From Streptomyces piniterrae (GTDB taxonomy: Bacteria > Actinomycetota > Actinomycetes > Streptomycetales > Streptomycetaceae), in NCBI RefSeq assembly GCF_005048155.1, contig NZ_SUMB01000020.1, forward strand, positions 1 through 64,000: a stretch of 64,000 bases of DNA, written 5' to 3'. This document shows positions 1 to 8,248 of this stretch, piece by piece. The translations under genes and the position numbers were made by a program. Position 1 is the first letter of the stretch, and each line of letters opens with the position of its first letter. The notes under the pieces were generated by a model. It was given only the letters and a program-made list of their open reading frames with translations. It was not told the origin of the DNA and did not search any database.

Positions 1-2
1 GC

Positions 3-143
3 CACTCCGTCACGGACCGCAGCCAGGAGCTGCGCGCCCGGACGGAGGTGATGAGAACGCGGGGAACCAGCCGGACATCCAAAACCGTTCGGGATGTCCG
101 CAGTGCACAGGTGTGGGTCCAAGACTCTCTCCTGCTCACTTAA
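3..143 (+). other. Possible 3' end of a truncated gene (unidentified)
   Basis: One forward frame is open from the window edge to a TAA at 141-143 and would encode a polar, Arg-rich 46-residue tail. I recognise no family and codon bias cannot be judged on so short a stretch. It may be the end of a gene lying to the left, or only intergenic DNA. No other gene can be supported in the first 185 bases. Confidence 0.2.
72..100. terminator. Hairpin, probable terminator of the tauE operon
   Basis: CGGACATCC at 72-80 and GGATGTCCG at 92-100 form a perfect 9-bp stem with an 11-nt loop. It lies about 85 nt past the TauE stop codon in the direction of its transcription, with no clear T tract. It could instead end the gene to the left. 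Confidence 0.45.
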
Positions 144-185
144 TTGGAACGGTCATGCGGATCCTCCTGGGTTGGGGGGACAGGG

Positions 186-1109
186 CTAGAGGCGGGGGAT
201 GGCGGCGGCCGCCATCGTGACGGCGAGGAGGGTGACCAGGGCGGCGAACGCGGCGGTCAGGGTCTGTGCGGGCAGGCGGGTGGTGAGGCGGTTGCCGAGG
301 TAGCTGCCGATCGCGGCGCAGGCCGCGAAGGCGGTCAGCAGCGGCCAGTCCAGGGCGCCGGTACCGGCCCGAGTGGCCAGTGCGGTCAGCGAGTTGATCA
401 GGATGACGAGGAGCGAGGTGCCGATCGCGACCGGCATCTCCAGGCCCAGCACGAGGGTGAGCGCCGGTACGACGAGGAAGCCGCCGCCGACGCCGAAGAA
501 GCCGGTGAGCAGCCCGACCGCGGTGGCGGTCGCGGCTATACGGGCGATACGGGCGAGGCGAACGGGGCGAGTGATGCGGGCGGGGTGCGTATGAGGGGGA
601 GCCGGTGGGGGAGTCGGTGGGTGGGCGCCCGGGGAGTCCTGGGCCTCCGTGGGGTCCTGGGCATCCGGGGCCGCCCGTAACGCCCCCGCGTCAGCCACCT
701 CCCCCGAGGCCGCGTCCGTCGCCGGCTTCGCCGCCCGCCGCTCCCGCAGGCTCCGTAACACCAGTGCGACCGCCACCACGAACATCAGGCCCGCGAACGC
801 GGTCATCAGCACCGTCGGCGCCACGGCCGCGCTCCACCGGGAGCCCACGTAGGTCCCGGCCGTGCCCAGCGCGCCGAACGCCATGCCGGCCGCCCAGCGG
901 GTCCTGCCCGCACGGGCGTGGCAGGCCAGTCCCGGTACGGAGCCGACCGCGACCACCACCAGCGCGCCCGCGGTGGCGTCGTGCGCCGACTGGCCCAGCA
1001 GATAGACCAGCGCCGGCACGGCCAGGATCGAACCGCCGCCGCCGAGCGCGCCCAGTAACAGCCCGATCAGCAGCCCGCACGGCAGCGCCGCGGCTATGAC
1101 GACGGACAC
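186..1109 (-). CDS. Sulfite exporter TauE/SafE family permease
   Basis: Membrane permease of 307 residues of the TauE/SafE (DUF81) family, which moves sulfite, thiosulfate or other small organosulfur anions across the membrane. There are two homologous halves of hydrophobic helices. Each opens with a Gly-rich family motif (GALGGGGS near residue 22 and FFGVGGGF in the second half), separated by a Pro/Ala/Asp-rich cytoplasmic linker of about 60 residues. The GTG at 1109 is chosen because the hydrophobic N-terminus begins there and it overlaps the end of the GntR gene by 16 bp, implying coupling. The neighbouring MBL-rhodanese gene supports a sulfur role; the actual substrate is unknown. Confidence 0.85.
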   Translation of the reverse strand: MSVVIAAALPCGLLIGLLLGALGGGGSILAVPALVYLLGQSAHDATAGALVVVAVGSVPGLACHARAGRTRWAAGMAFGALGTAGTYVGSRWSAAVAPTVLMTAFAGLMFVVAVALVLRSLRERRAAKPATDAASGEVADAGALRAAPDAQDPTEAQDSPGAHPPTPPPAPPHTHPARITRPVRLARIARIAATATAVGLLTGFFGVGGGFLVVPALTLVLGLEMPVAIGTSLLVILINSLTALATRAGTGALDWPLLTAFAACAAIGSYLGNRLTTRLPAQTLTAAFAALVTLLAVTMAAAAIPRL

Positions 1110-1894
1110 GCGGCACGCGGCGCGAGGGCGACGGCCCGGCTGTCGTCGGACCACTCGGCGACGAAGGTGAACCGGTCGCCGCGCACCACGGTCTCCCGCC
1201 ACTCCACCGGCCGCTCCCCGGCCCGGCCGAGCCGCTCGATCGCGAACGCCGGCTCCCGGTCGGCCAGTCCCAGCAGCCACGCCTGCCGGATGTCCGGCAG
1301 GAACGGCTGGATGCGCTCCCGGCCGCCGGTGACCTTCACCCCGCAGCGGCGGGACAGCTCCCCGTAGAGCGAGGTGTGCCCGAAGTCGGTCTCCAGCAGC
1401 GGCTCGGCGATCTCGGCGGGCAGATACGCGGTGTCGTGGGCGAGCGGTTCGCCGTCCGCCAGGCGCAGCCGCTCCAGCACGATCAGCGGGGCGTCCGGGA
1501 TCAGCCCCAGATGCCCGGCGACGGTGCCGTCCGCCGTCCGCTCCAGCCGCAGCACCTCGCTGCGCTGTTCCACGCCCTGGCCCTCCAGTTCGCGGAAGAG
1601 GCTGTAGAGCGAGCCGAGCGGCTGCTGTATGCGCCGGGTGTCGAGCCGGCTGGCGCGGCCGCGTTCGGCGATCACCAGGCCGTCGGCGCGCAGCTTGCGC
1701 AGCGCCTCGCGGACGGTGTGCCGGCTGACCTCGTACTCGGCGGTGAGCCGATGCTCGGCAGGGAACTCCTCGGTGAACGCGCCGGCCTGCATCCGGCGGC
1801 GCAGATCGTCGAAGAGCTGGGCCCACAGGGGCAGCGGCGAGCGCCGGTCCAGGGGGCGCGGCCCGTGCGCGCCGTCCGGCGGCTCGGTCGTCAT
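1094..1894 (-). CDS. GntR-family transcriptional regulator (HutC/UTRA type)
   Basis: Regulator of 266 residues. An N-terminal winged helix (about residues 17-85, including SRHTVREALRKL) is followed by a UTRA-like effector domain (about 95-240, with the family's LERLRLADGEP and YLPAEIAEPLLE segments). The ATG at 1894 is preceded by GGAGGAA at good spacing. A longer in-frame extension upstream would run through the promoter repeats and is rejected. It is co-transcribed with the TauE gene and divergent from the MBL-rhodanese gene, so it probably controls both through the repeats at 1998-2025. The ligand is unknown, perhaps a sulfur metabolite. Confidence 0.85.
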   Translation of the reverse strand: MTTEPPDGAHGPRPLDRRSPLPLWAQLFDDLRRRMQAGAFTEEFPAEHRLTAEYEVSRHTVREALRKLRADGLVIAERGRASRLDTRRIQQPLGSLYSLFRELEGQGVEQRSEVLRLERTADGTVAGHLGLIPDAPLIVLERLRLADGEPLAHDTAYLPAEIAEPLLETDFGHTSLYGELSRRCGVKVTGGRERIQPFLPDIRQAWLLGLADREPAFAIERLGRAGERPVEWRETVVRGDRFTFVAEWSDDSRAVALAPRAACPSS

Positions 1895-1997
1895 GGTGGG
1901 TTCCTCCGCGGGCGTACGGGGCGGTGCGGGCGGGTGCGGGACGTACGTGGCATGTCGCGGGTGACGCGGTGGACTTGTCGCCGCGTCACCCGGCTCC

Positions 1998-2025
1998 CTA
2001 ATGTACCTGTCTAATGTACGTACAT
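1998..2025. promoter_or_regulatory. Repeat operator between gntR and the MBL-rhodanese gene
   Basis: CTAATGTAC occurs twice (1998-2006 and 2011-2019), and the second copy runs into the palindrome ATGTACGTACAT (2014-2025). Repeated GT-AC dyads of this kind are typical of GntR/HutC operators. The site is about 105-130 bp upstream of either start codon in the divergent intergenic space. Binding by the adjacent GntR protein is inferred. Confidence 0.6.
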
Positions 2026-2138
2026 CCGTGCATCCGCACAACGCACCTGCCCCGTAAGGGCCTTGCGGGTCGCGCGCCCAGCCGCCGACCCGCCCGCGCC
2101 CCTACGGGCTCCGTGCGCCCCACCCCTGGAGGCCGACC

Positions 2139-3506
2139 GTGCACTTCGCGCAGTACTACCTCGACTGCCTCTCCCAGGCGTCGTATCTGATCGGCGACGA
2201 GACCACCGGGCGGGCCGTTCTCGTCGACCCACGCCGCGACATCGACGACTACCTGCGCGAGGCGGACGCGGCCGGCCTGCGCATCGAGCTCGTCATCGAG
2301 ACGCACATTCACGCCGACTTCCTCTCCGGCCATCTCGAACTGGCGCGGGCCACCGGCGCCACCATCGCCTTCGGCGAGGCCGCCGAAACCGGCTTCCCCA
2401 TCCGCCGGTTACGGGACGGCGAGCGCATCTCGCTCGGCGCGGAGGGCGGCGGCGGGGTCACCCTCACCGTCCTCGCCACCCCCGGCCACACCCTGGAATC
2501 CATCTGCCTGGTCGTCCACGAACACCCCGATGACGACGTCCCGTTCGGCGTGCTGACCGGAGACACACTCTTCGTCGGGGACGTCGGCCGCCCCGATCTG
2601 CTCTCCTCCGCCGGGCACACCCCGCACGACATGGCCCTGCGCCTGCACCGCTCGCTGCACACCAAACTGCTCACCCTCCCGGACGCGACCCGGGTCTTTC
2701 CCGCACACGGCGCCGGCTCGGCCTGCGGCCGCAGCCTCTCCGCCGAGACGAGTTCCACCATCGGCGACCAGCGCCGCCTCAACTACGCGTTGCAGCCCAT
2801 GCCGGAGGCCGACTTCGTCCGCCTGGTCACCGCGGACCAGCCCGCCACCCCCGCCTACTTCGCACACGACGCGGCCCTCAACCGCGACGGTCACCCGCTG
2901 ATGGATGCAGCGCCGCTCGCGGCGCTCACCCTCGAAGAGGCGCTCACCGCCCGCGACGAACAGGGCGCCGCCGTTCTCGACTGCCGCTCCCTGGCCGCCT
3001 ACACCTGCTCCCATCTCACCGGGTCCCTGCATACGAGCCTGGACACCCGGTTCGCCGAGTACGCGGGCAGTGTGATGGCCCCCGGCACCCCGATCGTGCT
3101 GGTCGCCGACCCGGGGAAGGAGACCGAGGCCCGCCTCCGGCTCGCCCGCATCGGCTACGACCGGGTGCTCGGCCATCTGCCCGACCCGGCCACGACGCTG
3201 ACCCGCGAGCCCGCGCTCACCTCCCGCAGCCGCCGCATCCGGATCGATGAACTCGCTTCCACCGACAGTCAGTTGATCGATGTGCGCAACCCCGCCGAAT
3301 ACGCGGCGGGCGCGCTGCCCGGCGCCCGAAACATCCCCCTGGCCACGCTCGCCGACGGGCTCGCACAGCTGGACCCGGACCGCCCGGTCGTCCTGTACTG
3401 CCGCAGCGGCAATCGCTCGGTGATCGCGGCGGCGCTGCTGGAGTCGCGTGGGTTCGGGGACGTACGCGATGTGGTCGGCGGCTACGAGGCGTCGAAGCGG
3501 GGCTGA
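2139..3506 (+). CDS. MBL-fold hydrolase fused to two rhodanese domains (persulfide dioxygenase-like)
   Basis: Cytoplasmic protein of 455 residues. Residues 1-230 are a metallo-beta-lactamase domain of the ETHE1/persulfide dioxygenase group, with the metal motif THIHADFLSGH, then GDTLFVGDVGRPDL and PAHGAGSACG. Two rhodanese domains follow. The second has an intact active-site loop (YCRSGNRS); the first has VADPGKE at that place and no cysteine, so it is probably non-catalytic. Such fusions oxidise or transfer sulfane sulfur from glutathione, mycothiol or CoA persulfides. The GTG start follows TGGAGG. It is divergent from gntR-tauE, consistent with a sulfide/sulfite detoxification unit. Confidence 0.85.
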   Translation: MHFAQYYLDCLSQASYLIGDETTGRAVLVDPRRDIDDYLREADAAGLRIELVIETHIHADFLSGHLELARATGATIAFGEAAETGFPIRRLRDGERISLGAEGGGGVTLTVLATPGHTLESICLVVHEHPDDDVPFGVLTGDTLFVGDVGRPDLLSSAGHTPHDMALRLHRSLHTKLLTLPDATRVFPAHGAGSACGRSLSAETSSTIGDQRRLNYALQPMPEADFVRLVTADQPATPAYFAHDAALNRDGHPLMDAAPLAALTLEEALTARDEQGAAVLDCRSLAAYTCSHLTGSLHTSLDTRFAEYAGSVMAPGTPIVLVADPGKETEARLRLARIGYDRVLGHLPDPATTLTREPALTSRSRRIRIDELASTDSQLIDVRNPAEYAAGALPGARNIPLATLADGLAQLDPDRPVVLYCRSGNRSVIAAALLESRGFGDVRDVVGGYEASKRG

Positions 3507-3686
3507 GGGGAGTTGGGAGGGCCGGAGAGGGCGACAGGCCGGACAAGGAGGCAGGGAAGGAGGATTGAACGCGCCCGAAGGCGGGCAGTTACGCTCGGGC
3601 GTCCCGCAGGCCGCCGTACGCAGGTGCGAAACGGGTGGCGCGACCTCGTACAACGGATGTTCAGCGATTGTTGATCGCTGATCTAC

Positions 3687-4232
3687 ATGCTGATCCGCAT
3701 GTTGCGCAGTGTGACCTCAGAGCAGGCAGACGATGCCCGGGAAGTGCCGGAGCCGGACGCGTCGCGGATCGCCCTCACCTGGTCCGGGGAACCGGGCCGG
3801 ATGGAGGAGCTGACCTACGGCATGCTCCTCGACCAGGCCGACCGGGCGGCGGCCGCGCTGACCCGGCTCGGGGTCCGGGCCGGTGACAAGGTCGCGGTGC
3901 ATCTGCCCCTGGTCCCGGAGTCGGTGATAGCGACCCTCGCCTGCGGCCGGCTGGACGCGATACGCACCACGCTGCCGGTGTCGCTGACCGTCCCTGAACT
4001 GGTCGCGCGCACCCGGGAGTCGGAGGCGCGGGTGCTGATCACCGCCGACGCGGCGTTCTGGGACGGCGCCATCCGCCCCGTCAAGGCACGCCTCGACCAC
4101 GCCCTGGCGCGCGGCACTTCGTCCGGCGGCTCCCGCGACCGCACGGTCCTGGTGGTGAACCGCTGCGCACGCCCGGTGTCCTGGACGCCGGGCCGCGACC
4201 GCTGGTGGCACGAGGCGCTCGCCGATAGGTGA
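3687..4232 (+). pseudogene. Truncated acyl/acetyl-CoA synthetase N-terminal fragment
   Basis: The 181 residues resemble only the N-terminal part of acetyl/propionyl-CoA synthetases: an AMP-binding-fold start (LTYGMLLDQADRAAAALTRLGV, then GDKVAVHLPL) through the segment ending in RWWHEAL. The adenylate-forming P-loop, the aminoacyl-AMP motifs and the C-terminal lid domain are absent; intact enzymes have 550-650 residues. The frame ends cleanly in TGA with no continuation, so this looks like a deletion relic, though it could still be translated. A short dyad (AGCGAT/ATCGCT, 3663-3679) precedes it. Confidence 0.55.
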
Positions 4233-4361
4233 CAAGTGACAGCGGATCGGACCGCCGGCCGGTGCGTGCCGGCGACGGGTGATCGCGCCGGTGAGGGCGG
4301 CCACAGCTGCCTCGTCCGGCCCCGAGTAGGGTCGTCCGGACCAGACCACGGGGGACACGCC

Positions 4362-4619
4362 ATGCAAAGCCTCATCCGATGGAGCCTCGGGATCGCCATC
4401 CTCGGGCTCAGCGCGCTCGCGCTCGTCGGGGCGATAGCGACATACGGCCACCAGCACGCCCAAAGCGCTTACGGAATCCGGCACGAAGGCAAGCCCCCGA
4501 AACCGGAGAAGGGCTACACCTGCCCCCGTGGTGGCTTCGAACTCCTGGACATCGAAACGGCCCGAGCCTGCGGGCCCGGCGGGGGCACGGCGGTCCCGGC
4601 GGCGGTGGCCCGCCACTAG
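4362..4619 (+). CDS. Small membrane-anchored protein, unknown function
   Basis: An 85-residue protein with one N-terminal hydrophobic helix (about residues 8-27, ILGLSALALVGA) and a short polar C-terminal part with two cysteines. The ATG at 4362 follows GGGGGAC at 7-8 nt spacing. I recognise no domain. It stands alone between the acyl-CoA synthetase relic and the end of the ABC-transporter operon. Confidence 0.55.
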   Translation: MQSLIRWSLGIAILGLSALALVGAIATYGHQHAQSAYGIRHEGKPPKPEKGYTCPRGGFELLDIETARACGPGGGTAVPAAVARH

Positions 4620-4620
4620 G

Positions 4621-4680
4621 GCCCGTCCACGCCCGTCCACGCCTGTCCACGCCTGTTCACGGCCTGTTCACGGCCTGTCC
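4621..4680. repeat. Imperfect 10-bp direct repeats
   Basis: About six consecutive copies of a GCCCGTCCAC-like unit drifting to GCCTGTTCAC. The array fills the space between two converging genes, the small membrane protein and the ABC ATPase. It has no coding potential and no clear hairpin; probably a slippage product. Confidence 0.6.
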
Positions 4681-4683
4681 GAG

Positions 4684-6366
4684 TCAGCGTGCCGCCGATG
4701 TCCTACCTGGGCCCCGGACGTGGCCGTGCCACCGGGCCGCCGCCACCAGTGAGGTGGTGAAGGGGTGCGCGGGGGCCGTCAGCACGCGTTCCGCCGGGCC
4801 CCGTTCGACGATCTCGCCGGCGTCGAGTACCGCTATCTCGTCCGCCAGTGCCGCCGCCGTGTCCAGATCGTGGGTGATCAGCAGCAGGCTCGGCGCGGTC
4901 GGCTCCCGCAGCAGGCCGCCGAGCAGCTCCACGATGCCGCGGCGGCTCACCGCGTCCAGCCCCGAGGTGATCTCGTCGCAGATCAGCACACTCGGGTGCG
5001 CGAGCAAGGACCTGGCCAGCGCCGCCCGTTGGAGTTCGCCGCCGGAGAGCCGCGCCGGGCGGCGGTCGTGGAGGTCGGGCGTCAGGCCGACCCGGGCGAA
5101 GGCCGTGCGTGCCTCCTTGAGTGCCTCGTCCGCGGGCACGTCCCGTAGGCGGATCGCCGTTCGTGCGGTCTGGGCCAGCACCGACCGGTGTTCGTCGAAC
5201 GCAGCGCGTGCGTCCTGGAAGACGTACTGCACCGCTGCGACCTGCGGCGTCGAGCGTGCTCTGATGCTGCTCGGCAGGGCAGTTCCGGCCAGTGTCAGTG
5301 CGCCGTCCCAGTCCCGGTGCAGGCCCGCCAGGCACCGGCCCAGGGTCGTCTTCCCGCTTCCGGAGCGGCCGACGATCGCCAGGCACGCCCCGGCGGCCAC
5401 GTCCAGGTCGATGTCCCGCAGGGCGGTCGCGCTGCCACCGGAGCCGGCTCCGGAGCGGGAGGGGTAGCGGGCGGCGGCGACGCGGATGACGGCGCCGGCG
5501 GGGGGTGCTTCGTGCGGGGGTGCCCCGTGTGCGGGCGCTTCGTGCGGGGGTGTCTCGTGCAGGGGTGTGCTGTCGTCGGGGCCCGTCGGCGCCGGATCCG
5601 CGAGGAGTTCGCGGGTCCAGGGGTGGTCAGGGGCGCCGAGCACCCGCCCGGCGGGCCCGGATTCGACCACCCGGCCGTCCCGCAGCACCACGACCTCGTC
5701 GGCCAGTTCGCGCACCACGTCCAGGTCGTGGCTGAGCAGGACCAGGGCGATGCCCCGGCGCGCCACCCGGTCCAGTTCCGCCACGATGCGGCGCTTCGTC
5801 AGGGCGTCCTGGCCGGTCGTGGGCTCGTCCGCGACGATCACCCGGGCGCCCAGCAGCAGCGCCTGGGCCAGCACCACGCGCTGCTGCTGGCCGCCGGAGA
5901 GCTGGTGGGGGTAGCGGCGCAACAGGGCCTCGCCCGCGGCGCCTTCGGGGAGCTGGGCCTGGGCGAGAGCCTCCAGGACGCGGGCGCGGGCCGCCGGGCG
6001 GCGCTCGCGGCGGGGGAGCCGGGGAAGCTGGGAGCGGGCGATGTCGTGGAGCAGCGCGCCGACCCGCCGGGCGGGGTTGAGGACGGCGGCCGGATGCTGC
6101 GGTATGTAGCCGACGGGGCCGTCCGCCGCCACCCGCACCCGGCCCTCGACGTGCGCTCCCGGTGGGTACTCGCCCAGCAGGGCGAGTCCCGTGGTGGTCT
6201 TGCCGCTGCCGGACGCGCCGACCAGCGCGGTGACCGTGCCGGCGCGGGCGGTCAGCGAGATGTCGTGGAGGATGCGCCGGCCGGCCACGTCGACGCGCAG
6301 GCCCGAGAGGGACGCCATCGGTGGGGCGGCACCCGCTTCCGCGGTCGGGGTCGGGGTCGGGGTCAA
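4684..6366 (-). CDS. Dipeptide/nickel-type ABC transporter, fused double ATPase
   Basis: A 560-residue protein with two complete ABC ATPase domains of the Opp/Dpp/Nik class, equivalent to DppD and DppF on one chain. Domain 1 has Walker A GASGSGKTT, signature LSGGQQQRV and Walker B VIVADEPTTG. Domain 2 has GRSGSGKTT, LSGGELQRA and VLICDEITSG. They are joined by a Pro/His/Glu-rich linker around residues 270-300. The TTG at 6366 gives a TTGA overlap with the upstream permease gene and has an AAGGGA ribosome site; the ATG at 6318 is the alternative. It powers the importer encoded by the next three genes, proposed to take up a metal-ligand complex or small peptide. Confidence 0.88.
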   Translation of the reverse strand: MTPTPTPTAEAGAAPPMASLSGLRVDVAGRRILHDISLTARAGTVTALVGASGSGKTTTGLALLGEYPPGAHVEGRVRVAADGPVGYIPQHPAAVLNPARRVGALLHDIARSQLPRLPRRERRPAARARVLEALAQAQLPEGAAGEALLRRYPHQLSGGQQQRVVLAQALLLGARVIVADEPTTGQDALTKRRIVAELDRVARRGIALVLLSHDLDVVRELADEVVVLRDGRVVESGPAGRVLGAPDHPWTRELLADPAPTGPDDSTPLHETPPHEAPAHGAPPHEAPPAGAVIRVAAARYPSRSGAGSGGSATALRDIDLDVAAGACLAIVGRSGSGKTTLGRCLAGLHRDWDGALTLAGTALPSSIRARSTPQVAAVQYVFQDARAAFDEHRSVLAQTARTAIRLRDVPADEALKEARTAFARVGLTPDLHDRRPARLSGGELQRAALARSLLAHPSVLICDEITSGLDAVSRRGIVELLGGLLREPTAPSLLLITHDLDTAAALADEIAVLDAGEIVERGPAERVLTAPAHPFTTSLVAAARWHGHVRGPGRTSAAR

Positions 6367-7244
6367 GGCTGTCCCTTCGTTGTACGGGGGCGCGGCGTCG
6401 TACGGGGGCGTGCGGCGGCGCGGTTCCGCCCCGCCAGGCCCGCGTCACCGAGCAGGTTGGTGCCCATCGACAGGCCGACGATCAGCAGGGCGGGCACCAC
6501 CACCGCCCAGGGCTGGACGAACAGGCCGGTGCGGTTGCGGTCGACCATCACCGCCCAGTCCGCCGCGTCCGGGGCGACGCCGACGCCGAGGAACGCGGCG
6601 GTGGCGACGAGATAGAGCACCCCGGTCATCCGCACGCCCGCGTCGGCGGCGAGGGTGCGCAGGCAGCAGCGGGCCACGTAGCCGAGGGCGATACGGCACC
6701 AGCCCTCGCCCTGCATACGGAGCGCCTCCACCGCCGGGCGGGCGGCGGCCTCGGCGGCGCTCGCCCGGACGATGCGGGCCGCGTCCGGCACATTGACCAG
6801 GGCCACCAGCACCGCCAGCCCGACCGCGCCCGGGTCGAACACCGTCGCGACCAGCAGCACCATCAGCAGGGACGGCACGGCCAGCAGCACGTCCAGCGGC
6901 CGCATCAGGAGCTCTTCCAGCCATGTGCGGTGGGTCAGAGCGGCGGCGAACGCGAGGGGGAGGGCGAGGGCGTAGCAGAGGACGGTGGCGGCCAGGGCGA
7001 TGAGCACGACCGAGCGGCCGCCCAGGAGCACCTGCCGCCAGACGTCCTGACCTGCGAAGTCGGTGCCCAGCAGATGGCCGGCGGGGGCGGTGAACGCGGC
7101 CTGCCGGGGGCCGGGCGGGCCGGTCAGCAACGGCCCCAGGAGGGCGAGGAGGAGGGGCAGGGCGAGGAGCAGCGCGCCGAGGGCGAAGCGGCCGGGGCGG
7201 TCGAGGAACCCGGGGCGGCGGGCACGCAGGCGCAGGGGTCTCAT
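6363..7244 (-). CDS. ABC transporter permease (DppC/NikC type)
   Basis: A 293-residue integral membrane protein with about six helices. It has the DppC/OppC-type N-terminal segment GHLLGTDFAGQDVWRQVL and the EAA-like cytoplasmic loop near ALRMQGEGWCRIALG. The ATG overlaps the stop of the other permease gene by 4 bp (ATGA at 7241-7244). It should form the transmembrane heterodimer with the DppB-type subunit. Confidence 0.87.
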   Translation of the reverse strand: MRPLRLRARRPGFLDRPGRFALGALLLALPLLLALLGPLLTGPPGPRQAAFTAPAGHLLGTDFAGQDVWRQVLLGGRSVVLIALAATVLCYALALPLAFAAALTHRTWLEELLMRPLDVLLAVPSLLMVLLVATVFDPGAVGLAVLVALVNVPDAARIVRASAAEAAARPAVEALRMQGEGWCRIALGYVARCCLRTLAADAGVRMTGVLYLVATAAFLGVGVAPDAADWAVMVDRNRTGLFVQPWAVVVPALLIVGLSMGTNLLGDAGLAGRNRAAARPRTTPRPRTTKGQP

Positions 7245-8248
7245 GCGGCGACTCCCGTACGCGGTGCGAGGTGGTGCACGACCAAATCGGCGCCGAGGTT
7301 GAGGACGACCGAGACCAGGCCGAACACCACCGCCAGGCCCTGTACCACCGGCAGGTCGCGGGCCTTGACCGCGTCCAGCAGGACCGTGCCGAGGCCGGGG
7401 ATGACGAACAGCGCCTCGACGACGATGACGCCGCCCAGCAACCAGTCGACGGTGCGGGCCAGTTGCTGGGTGGCGGGGGCGACGGCGTTGGGGAGGGCGT
7501 GCGCGTAGCGGATGCGGGCCGGGGCGATGCCGTAGCGGCGGGCCTGCGCGACGTAGGGGGACGCGAGCGCGTCGATCATGCCGGCCCGTACGAGGCGGCT
7601 GATCGAGCACACGGGGCGGGCCATCAGCACCGCCACCGGCAGGATCAGCGCCTCCGGGTGGGCGAGCAGATCGGCGCCGTAACCGACGGCGGTGGGCGGC
7701 AGCCAGCCCAGACGCAGCGCGAAGACGAAGACCAGCAGCACGCCGAAGGCGAATTCGGGAACGGCGTAGACGCCCAGCGTGAGCGAGCTGATGAGACGGT
7801 CGGCGCGGCCGCCCTCGCGGCGCGCGGCCAGCACCCCGAGCCCGGTGCCCACCGGCACCAGCAGGGTCACGGTGAGCGCGGCGAGCAGCAGGGTGGGGGC
7901 CAGCCCGTCGGCCAGGTAGTCGGTCACCGGGCGGCCGGTGACCAGCGAACGGCCGAAGTCGCCGTGCAGCAGGGCCCCCGCCCAGTGCGCCAGCCGCTCG
8001 TACGCCGGCCGGTCCAGCGCCATGGACTCGCGGATCGCCGCGATACGGGCCGGGTCGGGCTGGTCGCCGGCGAGGGCGACGGCGGCATCTCCCGGCAGCG
8101 CCTCGGTGAGGGCGAAGACGAGCAGGACGACGGCCGCGGTCTGGCCCGCGCCCAGCAGCAGCCGCCGTACCACGAAGGAGCGCAGACCCGGGAAGGAGCG
8201 CAGGCTCGCCAAGGGGCGCAGGCCCGCGAAGGAAGGCGGACCGCTCAC
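7241..8248 (-). CDS. ABC transporter permease (DppB/NikB type)
   Basis: A 335-residue integral membrane protein of the binding-protein-dependent transport family: N-terminal helix (VVRRLLLGAGQTAAVVLLVF), the LPGDAA segment and the LDRPAYERL motif after it that mark DppB/NikB proteins, then five further helices. The GTG at 8248 overlaps the TGA of the binding-protein gene (GTGA). Longer in-frame extension is antisense-like and was discarded. Confidence 0.87.
   Translation of the reverse strand: MSGPPSFAGLRPLASLRSFPGLRSFVVRRLLLGAGQTAAVVLLVFALTEALPGDAAVALAGDQPDPARIAAIRESMALDRPAYERLAHWAGALLHGDFGRSLVTGRPVTDYLADGLAPTLLLAALTVTLLVPVGTGLGVLAARREGGRADRLISSLTLGVYAVPEFAFGVLLVFVFALRLGWLPPTAVGYGADLLAHPEALILPVAVLMARPVCSISRLVRAGMIDALASPYVAQARRYGIAPARIRYAHALPNAVAPATQQLARTVDWLLGGVIVVEALFVIPGLGTVLLDAVKARDLPVVQGLAVVFGLVSVVLNLGADLVVHHLAPRTGVAA

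Noticed and set aside
3663..3679. AGCGAT/ATCGCT dyad before the synthetase remnant as a regulatory site
   Set aside because: Short, and next to a probable pseudogene; not strong enough to list as a feature.
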